Positions 49,082 through 60,169 of a stretch of 64,000 bases of DNA are shown here, in pieces (within the stretch, counting starts at the first letter, position 1; every line of letters begins with the position of its first letter). Under the pieces are notes generated by a model that was not told the origin of the DNA, did no database searches, and saw only the letters and a list, made by a program, of their open reading frames with translations. The stretch spans positions 124,001-188,000 of the forward strand of contig NW_026516696.1 in assembly GCF_025766255.1 (NCBI RefSeq), given 5' to 3'. Position numbers and translations under genes: made by a program. The DNA is from Zychaea mexicana. Its lineage: Eukaryota > Mucoromycota > Mucoromycetes > Mucorales > Lichtheimiaceae.

Positions 49082-50505
49082 ATGGGCTGCTGTCAATCAA
49101 ACGAAGTACACGATGGCAAGGCACGAAACGAAGAGATTGAGAATCAGCTCAAGCGAGACAAGCTCAACATGCGCAATGAAGTCAAAATGCTGTTGCTAGG
49201 TAATATAGTTATTCGATTGCTTGGTTACAGTTTTACTACGTTCGGATTGCTATGGTTACATTTTTTTTGACACTTTGAAATTGTAAAAAGGTGCTGGTGA
49301 GTCGGGTAAATCGACTATTCTCAAGCAAATGAAATTGATCCATGACGGTGGTTACTCACGTGACGAACGAGAGGCATTCAAGGAAATTATTTTCTCAAAC
49401 ACCGTCCAGTCCATGCGAGTCATTCTGGAAGCGATGGATAACATGGGTGTAGCACTGGCGCAGTCAGCGAACCGCCAGCATGCCGGTGTTATTATGGAAA
49501 TGCCTTCACAGATCGAGCGCGAGTCTTTACCCAACGATGTGACCTTGGCGGTCAAAACCTTGTGGAAAGATACGAATCTGATGAGCGTCTTTGATCGCAG
49601 CAGGGAATACCAGCTCAATGATTCAGCAAAATAGTAAGAGTTTTCCTTTTCCTCGTCAGTGGCCTCTCACTGCTACCGTCATCATCTTTACCCACATTGT
49701 GTATGTTTGCGTGTGTGTTAGCTACTTTGACTCAATCGACCGTATTGGTGATATCAACTATGTACCAACGGATCAAGACGTACTACGTTCCCGTGTAAAA
49801 ACCACGGGTATCACCGAGACCACCTTCGTGATTGGTGAATTAACATACCGCATGTTTGACGTGGGTGGGCAGCGGTCTGAGCGTAAGAAATGGATCCACT
49901 GCTTTGAAAATGTCACTGCCATTATTTTTCTGGTGGCCATTTCTGAATACGATCAAGTGCTGATTGAAGACGAGACTGTGGTAAGTTATCTGGTCTCCTG
50001 GGCCCCCGCATCCCTTGTATTTATGCGCCTCGCCCTTTCATGTTGCCCTCCTCTCTCTCTCTCTATCTCCCTTGCTACAGTTTATGAGAACATGCCTGGT
50101 TATCACTGCATGCTTGAAGACTCAAAATTTTGTATCCTTCTCCCATATTATATATTACTGTAGAACCGTATGCAGGAGGCATTGACGTTATTTGATTCGA
50201 TCTGCAACTCGCGATGGTTCGTCAAGACATCCGTCATTCTGTTCCTGAACAAAATCGATATTTTCAAAGAGAAATTACCCAAACACCCGTTAGCAGAAAG
50301 CTTTACCGACTTTAACGGGCCCGAGACGTACGATGCAGCCAGTGACTATATCTTGAATCGATTCGTCTCGCTGAACCAGTCCGATTCCAAGCAGATTTAC
50401 ACCCACTTTACTTGCGCGACAGACACGCAACAGATTAGGTTTGTCATGGCAGCAGTCAACGATATCATTATCCAAAACAACCTGCGTGAAGGCGGTTTGC
50501 TGTAA
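49082..50505 (+). CDS. gpa1: Heterotrimeric G protein alpha subunit 1
   Basis: Four exons (49082-49199, 49291-49633, 49722-49980, 50164-50505) total 1062 nt, 353 residues, the standard G-alpha length. MGCCQSNE carries the N-myristoylation Gly2 and palmitoylation Cys3/4. GAGESGKST (P-loop, split by intron 1), [10 protein letters not shown] (switch I with catalytic Arg), [12 protein letters not shown] (switch II with catalytic Gln), NKID and TCAT are all intact, so it should bind and hydrolyse GTP. The C-terminus NNLREGGLL has Gly where pertussis-toxin-sensitive subunits have Cys at position -4. It relays signals from seven-helix receptors at the plasma membrane. A second G-alpha lies 7 kb downstream on the same strand. 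Confidence 0.96.
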
Positions 50506-51286
50506 AGACAACAACAAATAAGAGTGGTATAACAAAGAAGAGTACAGTATCAGGAATCCTGCATAACAAAACAAAAAAAAACACGTTCGCTGGCGTATTT
50601 TTTGCTATTACTACTACCGTGTTTCTTATCTCATCATACTATACCCAGCGGCATTATTTCTTTATTACGGCATATTCTACTTTAAAACTTCACTTGTTCA
50701 CGAACTGCCGCAGAACAGCGGGAGATTGGGCAGGGTGGCTGCAAAACATACAGCAACAACCAATGCGCGCACGTTTATCCTAATTAAATCCTAAACAGAC
50801 CCAACAACGTACCGCTATTTCTCTCTTGGGCCTATCTCTACCACACTTTTCTTTTCTCCTCTTTGCCTCTTTTGCCTTCTTTCCTCCTTCTCAGTATATC
50901 CTCCTTTTCTCTCGGCCTCCTGCTTCTCCCTTTGTCTCACTGTACTGATTACTTTTTCTTTTTTACCTAGTTTTCTCCTTAACTTCTCGTGTTCGTTCTT
51001 TAGCTTTTTTTTTCTTTGTTTGCTTTTGTTTTTATCAAAAAAAATTCTACATAAACATGGGAGCAACGTGAATGCTTTTTTGTGTCATCATTACACACAC
51101 ACACACACCCGTTGTTGACCTTTAAACTGTTGGTGTCGCTAACACTGTTATCTGTTACTGCGCCTCATGAGAAGAATTATCATACTCGCGGGACGTGCGT
51201 ATATTTATCTAGGATTTTTTAGCTTGTCATTTTTTTAATTCTTCTTTCTCTTACTCCCTGGACCATCCCGAGTAACCCTAATTCTT
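50506..51286. other. Spacer with a 245-bp pyrimidine-rich tract
   Basis: 50815-51060 is almost pure C/T on the plus strand, like the leaders of active genes in this window. It precedes the DUF1399-type pseudogene, so it is probably the remaining promoter and leader of that gene. Confidence 0.45.
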
Positions 51287-53335
51287 ATGGAGACAACAGT
51301 AACGACGACGACGAAATACATGGGCCACAAGCTGTCCCCTTACTATGCATTCTGCTATGGACCTTCTTTAGATAGCGAACAGTAACCATCGAGAACTGCT
51401 TCTACTACCTGTCACTGCTTGAACGTTTCCAGCAGAGAGGCAGGTCAATGACCAAAGAAGCGCTCAGAGACTATCTTATCAATGCAGAAATGCGCTACAG
51501 ATATGTCTTAATACGCGTTGAAAGGAATTGTCAGAAAACGCTACCATTCGCAGTTCCCACCGACATTGCATACCTACGGCATGCGCATACGCTCAGTCCA
51601 TTTCCGCTGTCAAGATGACTATACCCGTCTATTAGGGGGACTTCCAATATTTCCGGTTTTAGTAAAGGCATTGTATGTTTTCTTATATAAGCTGTCACAA
51701 GAAACATTTCTCGTGTATTCAAAACAACATTACATTATCTATCTTTCAACTTCAAATAGCACGCTAACGATATAGAGGAGGCCGAAGAGAACTGGAAAGG
51801 CTATCATCTTGGCGATGTTCCCTATTATGAACAGTCAAGCCGTTACTCAGTGTTTTAATTGCGAAACTGATAATTGTTGCACAATGTAAGCAGGTCGGCT
51901 TCCGGCGTGCCACGTGCCTGAGATTGTAATATATGCTAAACGATCACGTTTTTGAAGTGAGCAATACATCGAATGGCGAACGAATCCTAGTGTTGCGCTG
52001 GAATGTCTCTGTTGTAAAGCTCAATTTACCGTTGACGGAGCTGCTTTGCAGCAGTTGGCCAATACATGCTTGTCAATACAGTAGCTCATCAAAATAACGA
52101 CAAAAAAATCCTCGATAACCGATATAGCATTTGAAATTAAGTAGGTTTTCTTTTAATTCGTGACGCTTATTACACTACTGTTTCACATATTAGCCGTACC
52201 AGCGAATTGCGACAGCGAAGGCAGCAGCTGGATCGCATTGGTCTTCCGCGTCATCCTTTTTCTCCTTTTCTGGTTTTTTTCTTGGTTTTTTTCATTTCTC
52301 TAAATAGACTTCTTATGGCATATTGCATCTTATACTATCTAGGGGAATGATTTTGGATGCTGAAGGGAAAATCAAATTAGCAAAAGGAACGCGTCATGCT
52401 ACGCAACTTGGCAGTAAACTTTGATACAATCGATAGCTTTGATGACTTGGTACAGGCTCTCTTGTCTAAAGCAAAAGGACTCGATCAAAACCATCAAGAG
52501 CTTGCTCAACGTGAGTTTATATTATCTTGGCCCGTCAGTTGAATCACTGTTTGAGGATACAGCAGTTTGATCGCATATATAAGTGTAGATGATTCACCAA
52601 ATCTCCATTCTTATATATAGAGTTGATCGCTATCATCAAAACAACATATATGGGCAATCCAACACCGTTCTCTATTGATCCGGTGAAAGCTAGCGAGAAG
52701 TTCCTGAATTTGTAGATGATGCATTGAAAGTAGACTGGACCAACGAAAGACTGGCTCAAGGAATTCGTCGCTACCATGAATTTTTGCAGTTGATGCAGGC
52801 AAATCCAACCATACCACTTTTACCAACAATAGAAATCGGTAAGCCTTCCTCATTCCTATCTACAAGCACAGATATATAGGCAGAGTTTTAAAAAAGGCTT
52901 ATTGATTGTTATTGTCATCATTATAATCTTGACATTGCATGGCATGTACACATGATGCAGGGACCCGCCTACGCGGACTTTATGCAAAGTATCTGGGTCG
53001 ATTACTTGGATCACAGCGATGACCTCATGACTCCTAGCGAGGCCCTGGAAATTGCTTCCATCACCAATGCTGCATGGGATAAGGCAGAGAGAAACTATCA
53101 AATTAAGGTACAACGAAATGTCCAAAATGCACAGAAGGAATTACTACATAAGCGGAACTTTTATTTGATAAGATCGTACTTAAATAATTTGTAGGGTGTT
53201 TCTTGTTTACCACCGTCAGATTCTTCTTTGATCGTTCAAGTGGCCTCACGATCTATCAAGTTCTCCGGTAATGCCTATCGATATGGAAAGCTTATGCTTC
53301 CGGAAGAGCATATTTTTGGACCGTTTAATATGTAA
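51287..53335 (+). pseudogene. Decayed gene for a glycine-rich-domain / DUF1399-like protein
   Basis: Several plus-strand pieces in order resemble this family but are split by frameshifts and stops. 51287: METTVTTTTKYMGHKLSPYY. 51398: YYLSLLERFQQR..EALRDYLINAEMRYRYVLI. 51550: VPTDIAYLRHAHTLSPF, then after a frame change DDYTRLLGGLPIFP. 51775: EEAEENWKGYHLGDVPYYEQ. 51961: EQYIEWRTNPSVALECLCCK. 52345: GMILDAEGKIKLAKGTRHAT. 52415: frameshift to DSFDDLVQALLSKAKGLDQN. 52620-52840: TYMGNPTPFSIDPV, then VDWTNERLAQGIRRYHEFLQ. 52965: YADFMQSIWVDYLDHSDD. End: YGKLMLPEEHIFGPFNM. The D-x-x-Y/V-x-H-x-H-x-L pattern (DIAYLRHAHTL) is the family hallmark. Too many lesions for a working protein. Confidence 0.6.
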
Positions 53336-56300
53336 AGGAGTATGATGACATACTGCCTTAGTTCTAAACTTACAGCAGGTTCTTTTAATGACAGTTGTTG
53401 TTTTTTATTCCAAAAATCAATCACTAGCTGCTATAGTAAAGCACAAAACAAAACGAAAAATAACGAGGCCTTTTCCACTTTTGCCGCAAATATTAAAAGG
53501 CTGTTTGAAAGATTAGCACATAAGTAGTATGATTATACCATATCTCGAAGGGAAAAGCGAAATCCATTTTTATTGATAATCCTGTTGTTCTGCATCACAG
53601 AAAAGTGACAGCTTTTTAAGCTTCAACGACGATGGTAAATTTGTGTGTGCGTGTATGTGGGTGCATGTAATGTGTAGAAAGCAAACAAGAAACTCATTAT
53701 CCACTTTCATACCTTTCTTTATGGAAGCTGAAACATATGGAGCTAATAATTCCGGACAGTTGCTACTAACTCATAAAGATATATTAATTGGTCTAAGGCG
53801 TACTGGATACGGATATGTAGGGTATGTGACATCACAATCCTTTAACATCGTCCAGTTTAGAATTACGTGCCATTTACTAAAAGAAACACTTTATCTTTTT
53901 CATTTTAGAAACTTTCTTATGTCAAGTAAAAATACTATCAATGATATACTAGCTCAGATAATTCCTAAACGTTGAACCATTGACTGTTTGTCATCTATAC
54001 TAGATGCCTTTTCTGTTATCAATAGCCCCTCAATAGTCGGTGACAAAAGTGTAGGTATAACGAGCGGGAAGAAATAATCTTGGATGGTAGAAGTATTTGT
54101 CAATCATTTCCTTAAAATACTAATGTACTCACCCGCTGTCTTACAAAGATACAAATGTAGGTATCATATCAAAATGCTCGATCGCCACATGAATTTTATT
54201 AAAAGGAGGCCTTGGATAAAAACGAACCTGGGAAATTGAAGATTGAGGATACGAAGAAACAAAGGGCTGATTGACCCATTGTTTGTCCTCATTTTCTGGT
54301 TCTGTTCGTTATCGATTGCTTGTTTGGATAGATAAATCACCTGCGGTGTCGTTAAAAATACAGATGAAGCAATTTTCCAACTGGATCTAACAACACACTA
54401 ACGTAATCATTTATTGTCTAAAAGATTTAACACGGTGTACGGTTGATCATATACTGATAGGCGAAGGTAAACTTCTATATACGGTCCTCTTCTATTGATA
54501 AATCCTGTTACATGAAAGAGATCATCACCTCAATCTCTCGATTGATACTTGCATTTATTTTATAAAGCCGAGGCGCCACCATCTGCAAAGGAAGTTGCTA
54601 ACCCCTTGTATAATCCTAAGTCATAAAAAATAGTACTACTGTTATCCTTAACAGCATTCCGAACTTTGCAGGCTAGTAAAAAGAAGACTAACAATGATAC
54701 TTTCCGTCTATCATACTGAAATACTCAATCATGCGTGGAGGCTAAGGACTGACTTCGGATAAAGGGGGAACGATTCCTCATAAAGATCCTCATCATCTGC
54801 TAGCAAAACTTCACTAACAATATATCTACTCGTCCGCTCGATTCTCGTAGCAATAACAAGGGCAGTTCTGTATGATATCAATGTGACAAAAGGCAATCAC
54901 ATATTTTTTATGGCATTTAGACTTGTTGGAGTATGATATTTAGGTATAATGCAAGAGACTGACTGGATTTCGCATCACTCATAAAAGGAAGGTCCCGAAG
55001 AGAGTACTTTGATAACCAGAAATGCTTTTTGCTGCCCATCGTGTCACTATCAGCGCTGTAGAGTCTGTAAATTAATGAAAGGTCGTGACGATAAATGTTG
55101 AAGCTACCACGAGAAGATATGTGGTTTGCTGTAACAACAGCGCGTGTTATTCGAGTCACAAAGATATCCAAGAAAAGTCTACAATATTGTACACATCATC
55201 GTGTGCATCACACAAGATTTTAATTGATACCCGAGTACAAATGGTGGTATCACAGTATTATATACTGGAGCCACCTTCGAATCATTTCTTGATTAAGTAT
55301 GTATACGGGAATTTTCTTTTTAATGCAACGAGAGTCCATAAAAAGTACAATTCCGTGACATTGCACTAGAAGCGTTATTGCCCCGAAAGAACTGTGCTAA
55401 ATAATACGTTTCTTTTGATGTCGTGCACGGTTGTCCCGCAAGGGGGCCCTATTGTTTTCTTTGACTCTGTAGTTAGTACATAATACTCGTTAAAATTTAA
55501 GCAAGAGGCGACAGGTTAAGCCGAATTTAAACAAAGTATCGATAAACTCACTGGTCTAGAAGCACTATCTCTCTCTTAAAATGTTTTTCGAAATTATTAT
55601 TCTCTCCTTTTAGCGCATATCTAGGCTATTGGCTACTGAAATTGTTTAGAAAGCTCAAATTTAATGGTTATGGTCAGCTTTTGCTGTATATAATTAGCAT
55701 TATGTTTTGTTGTAAGCTGTTGTGCCTGCATACTTTTATCATAACTCGGAGTAACCCGCATGTACAACAATTAGAGGACACTCTTCCACACACAATAAAA
55801 GGGTACAAATGACCATAACATCATCTAAAAAATAAACTATATAGCACACAAGAACGCACATGCTCCGTTTTGGCCGATGGTTGCAAGTAATTCTATATGA
55901 TCTTCCTTGGCACTACATCAATGCCACGTATACGCGCGTCTAATTAAAAGCAATGATAACAAAAAAAAACTAAATATGCTATTAAGAGCTATTCGTACGT
56001 GTACAAAAGGCTATTGGAATCTAAAGCCCAAAATTAGTTAGATCAAGAAGGTCAAGATAAAAATAAGAAACCCGGGGGCCAACACGGGCACGGAAGGAAA
56101 TGAAAATGCCTTGACAGTTAGGTGTCTACAATAACAAGCTGTCATTTTCCATTATAAAGTTATTGGAACTCTCTTACCCGCCGGTTAACAAAGAATTTTT
56201 GTATTGTGTGTTAAGCTGCTATGAGAATCGATCATCAGCAGGAAAGCTGTAGCGCCTACATTACATAATGTGTAAAGTGTCCAGCATATAAGAAAGGAAG

Positions 56301-57331
56301 AAATGTTCTTTGCCGTACCACATGACGTCGTGCGCCCCACAGTGCACATTATCTCCATAATCGTTGATGTGCCCGCACGATGATAGGAGGAGGTAGAATT
56401 CATATTATTTCACCACAGCGAGCAAATTTAGTCTTTGCAGATCGTGCAAGTTGCTCTGCTCATCGACGATAATCGTGAAAACGATATAGCGATTTAGCTT
56501 TTTACCCGATATTAATACTAGACATGTGCACGCATAGCTTGTATACGTAAAAAGATTTGAGAACAACCTTTTTTTAGTTCGAAATATGGGCATGCTGTGT
56601 CACAGCGCTACGCACCGGACAATCATTTCAAAAAGGTAAAATTTCGTGGCTAGCCACGCAACTGCTCGAAAAGAAGCTTTACGCGTATTCATGCTGTGTC
56701 AGAGTAAGGTACTTCTTGGTTGTCTATTTCTTCGTTATGTAGCGTCGTTACTTTAGTCATCTTTCCACAAAAAAGACACTTTAAAGTTTTATTCTAATGC
56801 TGCTCTTCTAATCGAGATCCAAATAGACCTGAATTCTTATTTACCTGCCATAAATAGGCCACAGGACGTCGGTTATTCTGCCTCCGAAAAAAACCAAAAG
56901 TTCGGAAATGTTTCCTATTAGTATTAACTTCTTTTCGTACTTTGAATAACCCCAACATCGGAACCAAGCAGCTACTTCTCTCTACCTTAATGGATGGAGC
57001 TTTTATTAATGGCTATATTACTCGGATGTTTTTTCTGTTGGGTCTTATTATTTATTGCTATTATACAGCTTAGTAAAGAATCCAGTTAGTTATATTTCTC
57101 ATGTTGCTGATCATTTTGGCGTCAGCAAGTACAATTGCCTACTTTGTCAATTCGGTACCCCAGCCCAAAAGTCCGAGTGGCACGGTGATTTGAAGGTGCA
57201 TAACACCTTTCTTTCCGGCACTAATACAAAAACAATATAGACTGCTACCCTGTTGTCGTATGCCAGCACCAGTGCTGCTACTGCTCCGGGTAACGTTTTC
57301 TATTTAATTTCACGAGCGCAGGTATCCAAGG
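53336..57331. other. AT-rich spacer between the pseudogene and G-alpha 2
   Basis: 4 kb without an intact gene. Short frames (53643-53975, 55085-55369, 56185-56403) have no recognised content. Parts of 54100-54250 and 54700-54780 resemble each other weakly (CTCGATCGCCACATG / CTCAATCATGCGTGG, then GGATAAA), suggesting old duplication. A zinc-finger-like fragment lies at about 57100-57210. Confidence 0.45.
57100..57240 (+). pseudogene. Possible C2H2 zinc-finger fragment
   Basis: The frame contains CLLCQFGTPAQKSEWHGDLKVH, that is C-x2-C-x11-H-x5-H, near the C2H2 consensus, preceded by SKYN. It is a single finger in a 61-codon frame without clear promoter or neighbours, so it may be a relic or chance. 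Confidence 0.2.
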
Positions 57332-57556
57332 ATGGGGTGCGGGACGTGTTGCCTGTATTGTGCGCGTAGTAGTCTGATGCGGCTCAGTCTGTTCCTTTCA
57401 TTTCTTTTAAATATTACTCGGTCGCGCTTTCTTGCTATATTTTGTTTCTTCTTCTGTTTCCCCCCTCCATATTACTATCACTTTTTTTTAAAAGAAAACT
57501 CGCAGATTTGTACATTTCACAGCGAAAGAGATAAATACATCGACAACGTCAACAAC

Positions 57557-59417
57557 ATGGGAAATCGAACAAGTTCGTTTTTTGTCCGTCGAGATCCAGA
57601 TGGATCAAAAAGCAAAGCCATCGATAAACAGATTATAAAGGACAAGAAACGATTAAAGGGCGAAGCCAAGATTTTATTGCTCGGTACATAAGCGTCAACA
57701 ATTTGTTTATTTCATAGAAAGAAATAATTAGTGTCTGTTTATATAACTATATATAATGATGCACACGATCCATAAAGTGCTAACCTGTGGGTCTTATGGA
57801 TCCTTTTACCTGTTTGTATAATTGAATCCATTACAATCAACTATAAAGGTGCTGGCGAATCGGGCAAATCAACAGTTTCGAGACAAATGCGGCTAATCCA
57901 TACATGCGGCTTCGATGCCGACGAAAAAGAATCTTTCCGGACAACGGTGTTCAGTAACGTCATTGAAGCTATGCAAGTGTTAATAGACGCGCTCGAAAAG
58001 TTCAATGTCGGTCTTGAGAACGAATCCTTGACAGTAAGTAATCGTAATTACTATATTAACTCCCGATTTTCTAGAATACATGTTATTGAAATCAGAAGCC
58101 TGGATCTTCTTCTTTGCTTTCTTTGTATTCAAACAGGCACACATCTCTTTAATTCAATCGGCGATACCCGATCTTACTCCAGGCCAGCCTTACCCTCAGT
58201 TGTACTTGGAACCTCTCAAAGAACTCTGGAATGACAGTGGTATACAGAAAATTTGTCAAATGGGTAATCAATTTGCATTACATGACAATATTCAATAGTA
58301 CGTATAGTATCTATCATGTTACTATTGCTGTAGTCGTGTTTGCGCCATATTCGTTCAATTTAAAAAAACAATAATAACCATCTGTTATTGGACTTATCTA
58401 TCTGTATATATAGCTATTACGAACAATTGGATACGCTATGGAAACCTACCTATGTACCAAGCGAGCAAGACATTGTACGATGTCGTGTCAAGACGATTGG
58501 TATTGTAGAAACAACAGTTTACATGGGAGCGTTGACGTACCAAATTGTTGATGTCGGAGGACAAAGAAGTGAACGGAGAAAATGGTAGGCTGGAGGGCCG
58601 TGACACAACAATATACACGTTTATATATTGAATTATATGTATGTACTCACGTTGCCAAACCTGACACTCTTTGTAGGATCCATTGCTTTGAGGATATTAC
58701 AGCAATTATCTTTGTGGTTGCAATGAGTGGTTACGACAAGTGTATGATTGAAGACTGGAACTCGGTAGGTAAATTTCTCTTCATGTCACTATGGCCACTG
58801 CTTGTCTTGAATATAGCATATCATCATGGTAGTGATGTTAGCAAGTTTGTTGACTCTTCTTTATCTCTTCAATCTCTACTGTACAGAATCAGGTATTATT
58901 ATCATCAGGAACAACGTACCAAGGCGAAGAAGATGTTGAACTTATTACTAATGTCAACCATGCGGAAAACCCTCTTACTCTTTCAATTAGATGATTGACG
59001 CCATGATGCTCTTTGAAAATATCAGTAACTCTCATTGGTTTCAAAAGACATCTATGATTCTGCTTATGAACAAGGTCGATATTTTTCGCAAAAAGATCAA
59101 ATATTCACCAATTGCCACTTACTTTGATGACTACAAAGGTATTAAGCAGCCTCATCACATCAGAAATTCAGACATCGCCGCAAACACAGCTAATTTATTG
59201 TTGAACTGTAAAATGCTGTTCTTGTTTTTTAGGCGGTGATGATTACGATAAAGCAATAACTTACTTCAAATCGCGCTTTGAGTGGTTGTCTGCTAACCCA
59301 AGAAAAACCATATACACTCACTGTACGGACGCCACTGACCGTACTATCTTGCAACGAGTTATGTCAGCTGTGCTGGACATCATCATGACGGAAAATGTAA
59401 ATAATCTCATGCTATAA
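57557..59417 (+). CDS. Heterotrimeric G protein alpha subunit 2, with a 6-nt micro-exon
   Basis: Eight exons (57557-57683, 57849-58033, 58137-58297, 58414-58584, 58677-58764, 58887-58892, 58991-59138, 59233-59417) total 1071 nt, 356 residues. [31 protein letters not shown] and NKVDIF are intact. The TCAT loop reads TDAT. The micro-exon AATCAG supplies NQ of the conserved N(Q/R)M segment; without it two conserved residues would be missing. The N-terminus MGNRTSSFF keeps Gly2 but has no Cys nearby, so it may be myristoylated and not palmitoylated. The C-terminus ENVNNLML is unlike the usual receptor-contact tail. It shares two intron positions with G-alpha 1 (within G-AGESGK and before Y-YFD/YYE) plus one before N(R/Q)M. 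It is an ancient paralogue, not a recent copy. Confidence 0.92.
58887..58892 (+). other. 6-nt micro-exon of G-alpha 2
   Basis: AATCAG lies between CTGTACAG (3' splice site) and GTATTA (5' splice site). Flanking introns are 122 and 98 bp (58765-58886 and 58893-58990, the latter ending CAATTAG). It encodes Asn-Gln in phase 0, and G-alpha 1 has Asn-Arg at the same place directly after its intron. Confidence 0.75.
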
Positions 59418-60169
59418 TACGAGAGGCCCGACTCCCCTTTTCATTCCCTTACCCTTCATTCTTTTTATTTTTTTGTTGATTTATACCACATTTTACAACT
59501 ATTCTACGTACTACCGGTTTAGTACGTACATTAATTATTTACACTTTCATCTCAGCAGCATAAATTCAGTGATAGTAGTGGTAGTAGATCTATTCACACG
59601 CACAATTCTATCACATAATACGTGAGCCTGTTTCTTCCCGTGCACACCTTCATAATACACTTCTTTTGATACATATGATTTTTTTGAATACTATACGTCT
59701 CGATATGTAGAAAGCCTTCAAGCACTTTTACACGCTTTTGAAAGCGTGTAGATGCCGCTTTGAATGCGTTTGAGGTGCCGCGAATGCATCGGAAGGTGCT
59801 CAAAATGGGCCGAAGGTATTTTACGCTATAAAATGTATGTCCATTCCGTCATATATCGTGCGTTCTAAATACATAATGTTAATAACTGACAGTATACTTG
59901 TATTATAAAATGAGTACATTATCAGCGCCAGTAGGATGTACTAGCCGCCTTTGGGACAATGATTAATCTTCTATATACTTACTACCAGCAGGTGCATCAG
60001 AAAAGCTCATGTACATGATACTACTGTATAATAAGCGAATTACAAGGCCTACGTCTGTTCCAGATGATGTTTACCAAGACAAAATATGAGATGGAGCGAT
60101 TCTAAATACTGCCTGCTTTTTGTCAAGAATTTGGAATATCATTAATCAGATCTACTACACTACATACTA
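59418..60169. other. Spacer between convergent G-alpha 2 and acetylesterase genes
   Basis: No gene seen. 59700-59800 carries short imperfect repeats built on GAAAGCGTGTAGATGCCGCT / TGAATGCG (AAAGCG, GAATGCG, GAATGCATCGG). Confidence 0.4.
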
